This document shows, in pieces, positions 1 through 8,604 of a DNA stretch of 55,440 bases (the first letter of the stretch is position 1; each line of letters opens with the position of its first letter). Made by a program: the position numbers and the translations under genes. The stretch comes from Propionibacteriaceae bacterium (GTDB lineage: Bacteria; Actinomycetota; Actinomycetes; Propionibacteriales; Propionibacteriaceae). The notes beneath the pieces are model-generated. The model ran no database searches. It had not been told where the DNA came from and saw nothing but the letters and a program-made list of their open reading frames with translations. Location: NCBI GenBank assembly GCA_009780915.1, contig WQZD01000019.1, forward strand, positions 1 to 55,440, written 5' to 3'.

Positions 1-3000
1 CGGTGACGACGGCATCGCCACCGCCACCCTGACCGACGCGGTCGCCGAGACCGTCCAGGCCACCGCCACCATCGCACAGGGCACCGTCAACGGATCCCCG
101 GTCTCCGTGACCTTCGACGCAGGACTGTTCTCCTATTCGAAGTCGACGTTCACCGTCACCCCCGTGGCTGACACCTCGGATACCACCACCTGGGTTCCCG
201 TCTCCGACGGGACCGGCACCGATTACTACACCGGTGTGCTGACGGCGATGGACGCCGACGGAAACCTGCTGGACTCCTTGACCCTCACGGACATCGCCTT
301 CACCGCGTCGTCCACGGATGTCACGGTCACCTCGGTGACCAACACCGGCAACGGGACGTATTCCGTCCAGTTCTCCTCGGAGGTCGCCGATGCGACCACG
401 ACAGCCAGCGTGACCTACAAGACAAGCCCCGTCGGCTTGGCTCAACCGATCCCATTCGTCGCTGGAGCGCCTGTGCCGGGACCGGTCGTGTGCCCCGACG
501 CGTCGAAGACGGGCACGAACGTGTCGGCTTCCCCGACGGAACTGGCGGTGGACGATGACTCCACGATCACAGCCCTGGTCACCGACCAGTACTGCAACCC
601 AGTCTCCGGCGTCCCCGTCACCTTCGGTGTGGTCACCCCCACCAGTGGCACGATCACCACGGTCATCGGTACCACCGGCGCTGACGGCATCGCCACCGCA
701 ACCCTCACCGACACCGTCTCCGAGACCGTCCAAGCCACCGCGACCATCACCCAAGGAACCGTCAACGGATCCCCCGTCTCAGTGACCTTCGACGCAGGAC
801 TGTTCTCCTACACGAAGTCCACGTTCACCGTGACCCCCGTGGCCAACCTGTCCGATCAGTCCACCTGGGTGGCCGCCTCCACGGGCGCCTCCACCTACAC
901 AGGCACCCTGACCGCGAAAGACGGCGACGGGAACCTCTTGGACAACCTGACCCTCACGGACATCGCCTTCGCGGCATCCACCACGGATGTGACGGTCACC
1001 TCGGTGACCAACACGGGCAACGGGACGTACTCGGTGCAGTACTCCTCCACAGTCGCCGATGCCACACCGACTGCCACGGTGACCTACAAGGCCACAGCAG
1101 TGGGCACGGCCCTGCCCATCCCGTTCAAGGCCGGAACAGCCGTCACCGGACCCGTGACCTGCCCTGACGCGACCAAGACCGGCACCAACGTCTCCGCCAA
1201 CCCCACCGAGGTGGCCGTGGACGACACGTCCACCATCACCGCGTTGATCACTGACCAGTACTGCAACCCGGTCTCCGGCGCCACAGTCACCTTCGGTGTC
1301 GTGACCCCCACCAGTGGCACGATCACCACGGTGGTCGGAACCACCGGAGCGAATGGCATCGCCACCGCAACCTTGACCGACACCGTCTCCGAGACCGTCC
1401 AAGCCACCGCGACCATCACCCAAGGCCCGGTGTACGGATCCCCCGTCTCGGTGACCTTCGACGCAGGGCTGTTCTCGTACACGAAGTCCACCTTCACTGT
1501 GACCCCCGTGGCCAACCTGTCCGATCAGTCCACCTGGGTGACCGCCTCCACCGGCGCCTCCACCTACACAGGCACCCTGACCGCGAAAGACGGAGACGGG
1601 AACCCGTTGAACAACCTGACCCTCACGGACATCGCGTTCGCCGCATCCAGTGGCACCGTGGCCATCACCACGGTCGTCAACAACCACGACGGAACATACA
1701 CGGTGACGTACTCCTCCACCGCGGCCGACCCCAGCACCACCGCCACCGTGACCTACAAGGCCACAGCAGTGGGCACGGCCCTGCCCATCCCGTTCAAGGC
1801 CGGAACAGCCGTCACCGGACCCGTGACCTGCCCCGACGCGACCAAGACCGGCACCAACGTGTCCGCCAGCCCGACGGAGGTGGCCGTGGACGACACCTCC
1901 ACGATCACAGCGCTGATCACTGACCAGTACTGCAACCCGGTCTCCGGCGTGCCCGTCACCTTCGGTGTGGTCACCCCCACCAGTGGTGTGATCACCACTG
2001 TCATCGGAACCACCGGAGCGAATGGCATCGCCACCGCGACCCTCACCGACACCGTCTCCGAGACCGTCCAAGCCACCGCGACCATCACCCAAGGCCCGGT
2101 GTACGGATCCCCCGTCTCAGTGACCTTCGACGCAGGACTGTTCTCCTCCACGACGTCCACCTTCGCCGTGACCCCTGTGGTCACGACGACGGACCAATCC
2201 GGATGGATCACCGCGTCCACCGGCGCCACCTACTACATCGGAACGCTCACCGCGAAGGATTCCGATGGAAACCTGTTGCCGACACTCGCCGTCTCGGACA
2301 TCGCTTTCGCGGCGTCCTCCGCGAACGTGGCCATCACCACGGTCGTCAACAACCACGACGGAACATACACGGTGAAGTACTCCTCCTCCGTGGCCGACCC
2401 CAGCACCACCGCCACCGTGACGTACAAGTCCTCGGCGGTGGGCACGGCCCTGCCCATCCCGTTCAAGGCCGGCACCGCCGTCCCAGGACCCATCACCTGC
2501 GCTGACCCGACCAAGACCGGCACGAATGTGTCCGCCAGCCCGACCCAGCTCGGCGTGGGCGACACCTCCACGATCACAGCCCTGATCACCGACCAGTACT
2601 GCAACCCCGTGTCAGGCGCGACCGTGGCCTTCGCCACCATCAGCCCCACCAATGGCACGTTGACGACGGTCAAGGGGACGACAGGAACGGACGGCATCGC
2701 CACCGCGACCCTGACGGACACCACCGCCGAGACGGTCCGCGCCACCGCCACCATTCCACAAGGCACGGTCTCCGGATCCCCTGTCTCGGTGACGTTCAGC
2801 ACGGGCGTGTTCTCGTACACGATGTCCACGTTCACGGTGACGCCACTGGACAACCCCGCGGATGAGTCCACCTGGATCCGTGTCTCCACCGGCTCGGTGT
2901 TCTACACCGGCATATTGACCGCGAAGGACAGTGCCGGGAACCTCCTGCCGAACCTCAACCTGGCCGACATCCAGTTCTCCGCCTCGACCCCTGATGTGAA

Positions 3001-3440
3001 GATCACACCGGTGGTCAACAACAACGACGGAACCTACACAGTTCACTTCTCGTCGACCCTGGCCGACCCGACTGCCACAGTTACGTACCGTGGCGTGCCC
3101 GTCGGCTCCCCGGTGCCGATCATGTTCGAGTCGGATGATCCCGTCCCCGGACCCGTGGTCTGCCCCGATCCCGCCATGCACGGCACGAACCTGAGCGTTG
3201 ACCAGACCCAACTGCCTGTCGGCGAACTGGCTCATGCGACGGCTCTCATCACCGACGAGTTCTGCAACCCGGTCGCCGGAGTGGTGGTGACTTTCAGCAC
3301 GAGTCCCACATCGACGGGCGTCCTGGTCCCCAGCGCCACGACGGGGCCGGACGGTGTCGCGACAGCGACACTGACCGACACGGCGGGCGAGACTGTCGCT
3401 CTGCACGCCATGCTCGGCACGACGGACATCTTCGACTCTC
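1..3440 (+). repeat. Tandem ~669-bp coding repeats, near-identical
   Basis: The segment coding for TACTGCAACCC recurs near 589, 1258, 1927 and 2596 with spacing of about 669 bp, and a diverged copy lies near 3262. Some stretches are identical over more than 80 bp, for example the segment around 1080-1165 and its copy around 1750-1835. The first units are most alike and the last two most diverged. Confidence 0.88.
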
Positions 3441-5200
3441 CGCAGAATGTCACGTTCGTCCAGGCGACTCCGGCGCCGACGATCACCATGCCTGGCAGCA
3501 ACGCTGATCTGAACACCGCGACCCCAACCCTCAGCGGCACCGGCACCACGCCGGGAGACACCATCACAGTGAAGGACGCCCAAGGAGCAACCGTCTGCAC
3601 CACGACGGTCACCCCCGCCAAGACGTGGACCTGCCCCGTCCCGGCGCCAGGCTTGGGCAATGGGACGCATACGCTCCGGGCGACGGAGACCGACTCGTAC
3701 AACCAAGTCTCCGCGCCCTCGACTCCGCTGACTCTGACAGTGGACACCATCCCACCGTCGCAGCCGACCGTCACACAGGCCAACAAGACGGCGATCAGTG
3801 GCACGGTCCCAGGGACGAACAATCCTGGCACGACGGTGACGATCACCTATCCGAAGAGTGATGGGACCACAGGCTCCGTCACCGTGCCCATGGACACCAC
3901 GACGAACACCTGGACGACATCGACACCGTCGGACGCCGTCAGCGGCCCGATCACGGTGATCGCCACCGACCCAGCGGGCAACACGTCCCCGACGGCGACG
4001 GCGACGCTGGACGTCACCGCGCCGCAGCAGCCGACCGTCACCACTGCCAACACGAAGCAGATCAGTGGCACAGTCCCGGGTAACAACAACCCAGGAACCA
4101 CGGTGACCGTCACGTACAAGACGACGAATGGAACGACCGCCACCGCGAGCACGACCATCAATCCTGACGGCTCATGGTCGATGACCACGCCGTCGGACGC
4201 TGTCACCGGTCCGATCACGGTGATCGCCACCGACCCGGCGGGCAACACGTCCCCGACGGCGACCGCGACCCTGGACCTGACCGTTCCGCAGAATGCGACG
4301 ATCACCCAGGCCAACAAGGCCGGGGTGGCCGGGACCGTCCCCGGATCGAACGAACCTGGGACGACCGTGACCATCACATGGCCCGACGGGTCCACGACCA
4401 CAGGCGTCCAGGTGAACGCCGACGGCACGTGGTCCGTCCCGACACCGTCCGGCATGCCGTCTGGAACCATCAGTGTGACGGCGACCAACCCGGCTGGAAA
4501 CTCCTCGACACCTGTCACGGCGTTCTTGGACACCTCCACACCGGCGGCGCCGACGGTCAATCCGACCAATGGAACCGAGATCTCGGGCACAGCCGACGCG
4601 GGCGGCACCGTCCACGTCACCGACTCCTCGGGTGCGACGATCCCAGGATGCGACAACGTCCAGGTCGGCGACGATGGCACGTTCGCCTGTCACCCCACCA
4701 CTCCTCTGGAGCCCGGGACAGTCGTGAACGTGTCGGTGACCAGCAAGGCGGGCAACCCGTCCAGTCCGACACAGGTCACTATTCAAGTGTTGACCATCGA
4801 GGTGGCGTATCCCACGCTGAACCCCATGGAGACGCAAACCGTCACGGGCTACCCCTTCAATCAGGGCGAGCAGGTGTGTCTGACGATGCCCGACGACTCC
4901 CTGAGTCTCGGGTGCGGCCCGGCGGACGACCAAGGTATGGTGAGCATCTCGTTCACCGTGCCGTCCAGCATGTCGATCGGCGCACACGTCGTGAGACTGA
5001 CCGGTGAGGTTTCGGGATGGGTCGAGACGTCGTTCGACGTGACTGTCGTGCCGACTGTCCCGACGGGAGGCGCCGTGGTGGAGAGCCAGCAGTTCCCCTT
5101 CGGGGTTCTGTTCGCAGGATCCATCATGGTGGTCGCAGGCCTGTGGATGACGTCCACAGTCAGGCGGCATCGAGACCGACACCATCTTTCCACCCGATGA
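1..5200 (+). CDS. Large Ig-like repeat surface protein (5' end missing)
   Basis: The reading frame is open from base 2 and continues the same repeat pattern, so the gene starts left of the window. About 1,730 residues are visible. The first ~1,150 form tandem units of about 223 residues. Each unit pairs an invasin/Big_1-like domain (motifs TDQYCNPVSG and GTTGADGIATATLTDT) with a second beta-sandwich domain (TGTLTAKDGDGN and VTYKATAVG). A different Ig-like domain follows, then about three ~88-residue domains (QANKTAISGTVPG type). The C-terminus has VPTVPTGG, one hydrophobic helix (roughly FGVLFAGSIMVVAGLWM) and a basic tail, which fits cell-surface anchoring. No canonical LPXTG is present; VPTGG may be a variant. 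It is probably an adhesin or surface-layer-like protein. The binding target cannot be read from sequence. Stop is TGA at 5198-5200. Confidence 0.9.
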   Translation, partial: GDDGIATATLTDAVAETVQATATIAQGTVNGSPVSVTFDAGLFSYSKSTFTVTPVADTSDTTTWVPVSDGTGTDYYTGVLTAMDADGNLLDSLTLTDIAFTASSTDVTVTSVTNTGNGTYSVQFSSEVADATTTASVTYKTSPVGLAQPIPFVAGAPVPGPVVCPDASKTGTNVSASPTELAVDDDSTITALVTDQYCNPVSGVPVTFGVVTPTSGTITTVIGTTGADGIATATLTDTVSETVQATATITQGTVNGSPVSVTFDAGLFSYTKSTFTVTPVANLSDQSTWVAASTGASTYTGTLTAKDGDGNLLDNLTLTDIAFAASTTDVTVTSVTNTGNGTYSVQYSSTVADATPTATVTYKATAVGTALPIPFKAGTAVTGPVTCPDATKTGTNVSANPTEVAVDDTSTITALITDQYCNPVSGATVTFGVVTPTSGTITTVVGTTGANGIATATLTDTVSETVQATATITQGPVYGSPVSVTFDAGLFSYTKSTFTVTPVANLSDQSTWVTASTGASTYTGTLTAKDGDGNPLNNLTLTDIAFAASSGTVAITTVVNNHDGTYTVTYSSTAADPSTTATVTYKATAVGTALPIPFKAGTAVTGPVTCPDATKTGTNVSASPTEVAVDDTSTITALITDQYCNPVSGVPVTFGVVTPTSGVITTVIGTTGANGIATATLTDTVSETVQATATITQGPVYGSPVSVTFDAGLFSSTTSTFAVTPVVTTTDQSGWITASTGATYYIGTLTAKDSDGNLLPTLAVSDIAFAASSANVAITTVVNNHDGTYTVKYSSSVADPSTTATVTYKSSAVGTALPIPFKAGTAVPGPITCADPTKTGTNVSASPTQLGVGDTSTITALITDQYCNPVSGATVAFATISPTNGTLTTVKGTTGTDGIATATLTDTTAETVRATATIPQGTVSGSPVSVTFSTGVFSYTMSTFTVTPLDNPADESTWIRVSTGSVFYTGILTAKDSAGNLLPNLNLADIQFSASTPDVKITPVVNNNDGTYTVHFSSTLADPTATVTYRGVPVGSPVPIMFESDDPVPGPVVCPDPAMHGTNLSVDQTQLPVGELAHATALITDEFCNPVAGVVVTFSTSPTSTGVLVPSATTGPDGVATATLTDTAGETVALHAMLGTTDIFDSPQNVTFVQATPAPTITMPGSNADLNTATPTLSGTGTTPGDTITVKDAQGATVCTTTVTPAKTWTCPVPAPGLGNGTHTLRATETDSYNQVSAPSTPLTLTVDTIPPSQPTVTQANKTAISGTVPGTNNPGTTVTITYPKSDGTTGSVTVPMDTTTNTWTTSTPSDAVSGPITVIATDPAGNTSPTATATLDVTAPQQPTVTTANTKQISGTVPGNNNPGTTVTVTYKTTNGTTATASTTINPDGSWSMTTPSDAVTGPITVIATDPAGNTSPTATATLDLTVPQNATITQANKAGVAGTVPGSNEPGTTVTITWPDGSTTTGVQVNADGTWSVPTPSGMPSGTISVTATNPAGNSSTPVTAFLDTSTPAAPTVNPTNGTEISGTADAGGTVHVTDSSGATIPGCDNVQVGDDGTFACHPTTPLEPGTVVNVSVTSKAGNPSSPTQVTIQVLTIEVAYPTLNPMETQTVTGYPFNQGEQVCLTMPDDSLSLGCGPADDQGMVSISFTVPSSMSIGAHVVRLTGEVSGWVETSFDVTVVPTVPTGGAVVESQQFPFGVLFAGSIMVVAGLWMTSTVRRHRDRHHLSTR
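3750..4530 (+). repeat. Three ~265-bp Ig-like domain repeats
   Basis: Three successive units begin near 3753, 4021 and 4282. They share the pattern (Q)ANK..(I/V)(S/A)GTVPG.N.PGTTVT, and the first two share the run PITVIATDPAGNTSPTATAT. They form the stalk just before the C-terminal membrane helix of the surface protein. Confidence 0.75.
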
Positions 5201-5230
5201 GATTGAGCGTCCCCCCCTCAGCCTCATCCG

Positions 5231-5259
5231 CGACCGCCCCCTCGATCAGGGGGCGGTCG
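5231..5259. terminator. Bidirectional terminator-like hairpin
   Basis: A perfect 10-bp GC-rich stem, CGACCGCCCC (5231-5240) pairing with GGGGCGGTCG (5250-5259), has a 9-nt loop. It sits between the convergent ends of the surface protein gene and leuD, so it could end transcription from both sides. There is no strong T run. Confidence 0.7.
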
Positions 5260-5329
5260 TGCGAGCAGACGACGGGATCCTCCTCACACAGGGCGCCCGC
5301 CATGGATGACACAGATCGCTGCGTGCGCC

Positions 5330-5935
5330 TCAGTCGGCTGTGCGCACAGGCAGAATCGTCGGCAGGAACGGCGGACGATCAGCCTCGAACCGTGAGATCT
5401 CCTGCTCTTTCAACAGGGTGACCGAGATGTCGTCGAGTCCGTTGAGCAGGCGATGACGGGTGTAGTCGTCGATCAGGAAGGGGTAGGTCTGGGCGCCCGC
5501 CTGGATGGTCCGGGTCTCCAGATCGACGGTGAGGGTCATGCCCGGGTCAGCGTCAAGCGCGTCCCACAGCTTGGCCACGGTGTGATCGTCCACGACCGCA
5601 GTCAGCAGACCCGCCTTGCCCGCGTTGCCCTTGAAGATGTCGCCGAACCGTGGTGAGATCACGACGGCGAACCCGTAGTCCATCAAGGCCCACACCGCGT
5701 GCTCGCGGGATGATCCTGTCCCGAACTCCGGACCTGCGACCAGGATCGACCCATGGGTGTACGCGGGTCGGTTCAGGACGAAGTCCGGATCCTTCCGCCA
5801 TGCGGAGAACAGCCCGTCCTCGAATCCGGTGCGCGCGACCCTCTTCAGATAGACGGCCGGGATGATTTGGTCCGTGTCCACATTGGACCTGCGCAGGGGC
5901 ACACCGATTCCGGTGTGTGTGGTGAATTTTTCCAT
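5330..5935 (-). CDS. leuD: 3-isopropylmalate dehydratase small subunit
   Basis: A protein of 201 residues beginning [20 protein letters not shown], the normal length and N-terminus for LeuD. With LeuC it converts 2-isopropylmalate to 3-isopropylmalate in leucine biosynthesis. Family landmarks are [10 protein letters not shown], the substrate-loop region [13 protein letters not shown] and the swivelling-domain segment [16 protein letters not shown] chose the ATG at 5935 because GAGGAG lies about 8 nt upstream; an in-frame start at 5950 has no such site. It follows leuC by 11 bp on the same strand and is surely co-transcribed. Its end faces the surface protein gene across a hairpin. Confidence 0.95.
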   Translation of the reverse strand: MEKFTTHTGIGVPLRRSNVDTDQIIPAVYLKRVARTGFEDGLFSAWRKDPDFVLNRPAYTHGSILVAGPEFGTGSSREHAVWALMDYGFAVVISPRFGDIFKGNAGKAGLLTAVVDDHTVAKLWDALDADPGMTLTVDLETRTIQAGAQTYPFLIDDYTRHRLLNGLDDISVTLLKEQEISRFEADRPPFLPTILPVRTAD

Positions 5936-5946
5936 GATGGCACTCC

Positions 5947-7347
5947 TCACAAGTCGGACGGCGCCGACAGATGTCCGGTGACCGCCGTGGCCGCAGCCAC
6001 AGCGGGTGAGACGAGGTGGGTACGACCGCCCTTGCCTTGACGGCCCTCGAAATTGCGGTTGGATGTCGACGCCGAACGCTCTCCTTCAGACAACGTGTCG
6101 GGATTCATCCCCAGACACATCGAGCACCCGGCCTCACGCCACTGCGCCCCAGCGTCGAGGAAGACCGTGTCGAGGCCCTCCTCCATGGCTTGGAGCCGCA
6201 CACGGGCCGATCCGGGGACCACGAGCATCCGTACTCCGTCCGCCACCTTCCGGCCTTTCAGCACGCTGGCGGCCAGGCGCAGGTCCTCGATCCGTCCGTT
6301 CGTGCACGATCCTAAGAAGACCGTGTCGATGGGGATGTCGCGCATCGGCGTTCCCGGGGTGAGACCCATGTACGCGATAGCACGCTCGGCGGCTGATTGA
6401 GCGTCCGCTCCCTGGAAGTCGGACGGCGCCGGCACCGTGTCGCCGATGCCCACTCCCTGTCCTGGGTTCGTCCCCCAGGTCACGAAGGGGGTCAGCGTGG
6501 TCGCGTCGATGACGATCTCCTTGTCGAAGACGGCGTCCGGGTCGGAGGCCAGAGTGGACCAGTACGCCACCGCCTCGTCCCAGAGCTGTCCTTCGGGCGC
6601 GTGGGGACGGCCTTTCAGATAGTCGAACGTCGTCTGGTCGGGCGCCACCATCCCCGCGCGAGCGCCCCACTCGATGCTCATGTTGCAGATCGTCATACGG
6701 CCCTCCATGGACATCGCCTCGATGGCCTCCCCACGGTACTCGGCCACGTACCCGGCGCCACCCCCGGTTCCGACACGGGAGATGAGGGCCAAGATCAGAT
6801 CCTTGGCGGTGACGGAGTCCGGCATACGCCCGGTCACCGTCACGGCCATCGTCTTGGGTATGGCCTGTGGCAGGGTCTGGGTCGCCATGACATGCTCGAC
6901 CTCCGAGGTGCCGATCCCGAAGGCCAGCGCTCCGAAGGCCCCGTGGGTGGAGGTGTGGGAGTCCCCACAGACGATGGTCATCCCCGGTTGGGTGACGCCC
7001 AGTTGCGGCCCGATGATATGGACCACCCCTTGGTCTTTGTCGCCCAGGCGATGGAGTCGGATGCCGAACTCCTCGGCGTTCCTCCTCAACGTCTCGATCT
7101 GGAGGCGTGAGACGGGGTCGGCGATCGGCGCCATGATGTCCTGGGTGGGGGTGTTGTGATCCTCGGTGGCCAGGGTGAGATCGGGGCGACGGACGCGTCG
7201 ACCGGCCATCCGCAGACCGTCGAAGGCCTGGGGACTGGTCACTTCGTGACACAGGTGCAGATCGATATACAGCAGATCCGGCTCCCCATCCGACCCTCGT
7301 GAGACGACATGCGCGTCCCAGACTTTCTGACTCAATGTGCGGGGCAT
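5947..7347 (-). CDS. leuC: 3-isopropylmalate dehydratase large subunit
   Basis: A 466-residue aconitase-superfamily protein starting [15 protein letters not shown]. It carries the [4Fe-4S] cluster of isopropylmalate isomerase. Cluster ligands are visible in [15 protein letters not shown] and in [10 protein letters not shown] near the C-terminus, and the substrate region [20 protein letters not shown] is intact. The ATG at 7347 has AAAGGAG a few bases upstream; an in-frame start at 7368 lies beyond that site and is unlikely. It is the first gene of a leuC-leuD operon, divergent from an IclR regulator. That arrangement is known for the NdgR/LtbR regulators of leuCD in actinobacteria. Confidence 0.96.
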   Translation of the reverse strand: MPRTLSQKVWDAHVVSRGSDGEPDLLYIDLHLCHEVTSPQAFDGLRMAGRRVRRPDLTLATEDHNTPTQDIMAPIADPVSRLQIETLRRNAEEFGIRLHRLGDKDQGVVHIIGPQLGVTQPGMTIVCGDSHTSTHGAFGALAFGIGTSEVEHVMATQTLPQAIPKTMAVTVTGRMPDSVTAKDLILALISRVGTGGGAGYVAEYRGEAIEAMSMEGRMTICNMSIEWGARAGMVAPDQTTFDYLKGRPHAPEGQLWDEAVAYWSTLASDPDAVFDKEIVIDATTLTPFVTWGTNPGQGVGIGDTVPAPSDFQGADAQSAAERAIAYMGLTPGTPMRDIPIDTVFLGSCTNGRIEDLRLAASVLKGRKVADGVRMLVVPGSARVRLQAMEEGLDTVFLDAGAQWREAGCSMCLGMNPDTLSEGERSASTSNRNFEGRQGKGGRTHLVSPAVAAATAVTGHLSAPSDL

Positions 7348-7416
7348 TGCTCTCCTTTCAGCGGTCACCTACTATTCCACTAGACTTCTCACATTCCAAG
7401 ACGCTAGTATCAGCAT
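7348..7416. promoter_or_regulatory. Divergent leuC / iclR promoter region
   Basis: Sixty-nine bp separate two divergent starts. On the minus strand TTGGAA (7399-7394), 17 bp and AATAGT (7376-7371) could drive leuC. On the plus strand TAGACT (7381-7386), 18 bp and TAGTAT (7405-7410) could drive the regulator. Both are 4 of 6 or better matches. The related strings CTAGTGGAATAG (minus) and CTAGTAT (plus) could be parts of an IclR operator. These are assignments by eye. Confidence 0.5.
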
Positions 7417-8151
7417 ATGGACGTATCATCAGGTGTTGGCGTACTCGACAAAGCCGCCTCAGTGCTCACCGCCCTCGAATCTGGACCCATGACCCTTGCC
7501 GGTTTGGTGTCTGTGACTGGATTGGCCCGCCCGACCGCTCATCGGCTGGCCGTCGCCCTGGAATATCATCGCCTGGTCGGACGGGATCTCAACGGTCGTT
7601 TCGTCCTGGGGCCACGCCTGGCCGAGCTGGCCCAGTCCGCGGGCGAGGACCGACTGCTGGCGACGGCGGGACCTGTCCTCGCACGGTTGCGCGACATCAC
7701 GGGGGAATCCACTCAGTTGTTCCGCCGCCAAGGCGACGTCCGGATCTGCGTGGCAGCCTCCGAGCGCCCGTCGGGCCTGCGCGACACCGTCCCCGTCGGG
7801 GCCCAACTGTCGATGAAAGCCGGTTCGGCGGCCCACGTCCTCCTGGCCTGGGAAGAGCCCGACCGCATCCAGCGCGGTCTCATCCAAGCCCATTTCTCCG
7901 CCGAGACTCTGGCGACGGTCCGTCATCGAGGCTGGGCGCAATCAGTGGCGGAACGGGAGGCGGGAGTCGCCTCCGTGTCGGCCCCCGTGCGATCCCCCTC
8001 AGGGAAGATCATCGCCGCGGTGTCCGTCTCGGGCCCCATGGAGAGGCTCACTCGTACCCCCGGGCGACTGCACGCCCCCGCTGTCGTGGCGGCCGCGGAG
8101 AAACTCTCCAGCGTGCTGCGCAAGACGGGCGTGCCGGACGCGCACATGTGA
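7417..8151 (+). CDS. IclR-family transcriptional regulator (NdgR/LtbR type)
   Basis: A 244-residue protein with an N-terminal winged helix (residues about 1-65, VGVLDKAASVLTALESG then GLARPTAHRLAVALE) and a C-terminal GAF-like effector domain (RLRDITGESTQLF, SMKAGSAAHVLLAW, VASVSAPVRSPSGKIIAAVS). Full length for the family. It is divergent from leuC, as are NdgR of Streptomyces and LtbR of Corynebacterium, which control leuCD and other amino-acid genes. Control of leuCD here is an inference from position and family. No ribosome site precedes the ATG and a -10-like TAGTAT ends only 6 nt before it, so the mRNA may be leaderless. Confidence 0.9.
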   Translation: MDVSSGVGVLDKAASVLTALESGPMTLAGLVSVTGLARPTAHRLAVALEYHRLVGRDLNGRFVLGPRLAELAQSAGEDRLLATAGPVLARLRDITGESTQLFRRQGDVRICVAASERPSGLRDTVPVGAQLSMKAGSAAHVLLAWEEPDRIQRGLIQAHFSAETLATVRHRGWAQSVAEREAGVASVSAPVRSPSGKIIAAVSVSGPMERLTRTPGRLHAPAVVAAAEKLSSVLRKTGVPDAHM

Positions 8152-8220
8152 CCGACACCGGCGCCCGGCCGCATCCATGTCTGTTATCGTCTTCGCGGGT
8201 AGACGTGATAGGTTGTCCGT

Positions 8221-8604
8221 ATGAGTCTTGAGAAGGTTTTTTTCGGCTTCTTCGTTCTCCTGGCGGCGACATTGAACTTCGGTTTCTTCGTCGGTGACAT
8301 CGGAGACCCGCTGGATCACTCGTCCATCGAACTCTATTCCGCGATCGTCGTCGGTTTAGTGGCGACCGTGCTGAAGCTGGGTGACAGGACGCAGATCGGC
8401 GCCATCCACCTCGCGACCTCCCTCGTCGCGGACATCCAGCTCATCGCCTCGGCCATCCTGTACACCATCGCACAGGCGTCCACGAGCCCCATCACGCAGC
8501 AGCAGATGTCGACCGTGGTGTCGCTGTCGGGCGGCGCCCTGTTCGCAAACATCGTGTCCGTGGTCCTGCTCGTCGTCGAGACCTCCTCTTTCCGTCGACG
8601 CTGA
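8221..8604 (+). CDS. DUF6394 family small membrane protein
   Basis: A 127-residue protein with about four hydrophobic helices. It begins MSLEKVFFGFFVLLAATLNF and contains ATVLKLGDRTQIGAIHLATS, which I recognise as the DUF6394 family. Its members are often found beside TrkA-domain potassium channels. Function is unknown; an accessory role for the channel is inferred from conserved pairing. Its TGA stop overlaps the ATG of the channel gene (TGATG at 8602-8606), so translation is probably coupled. A weak AGG lies upstream of the start. Confidence 0.8.
   Translation: MSLEKVFFGFFVLLAATLNFGFFVGDIGDPLDHSSIELYSAIVVGLVATVLKLGDRTQIGAIHLATSLVADIQLIASAILYTIAQASTSPITQQQMSTVVSLSGGALFANIVSVVLLVVETSSFRRR

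Noticed and set aside
779-2092. 437-codon open frame on the minus strand opposite the surface-protein repeats
   Set aside because: Gly/Asp/Arg-rich translation that repeats with the sense repeats; a shadow of biased codon use, with no ribosome site or family.
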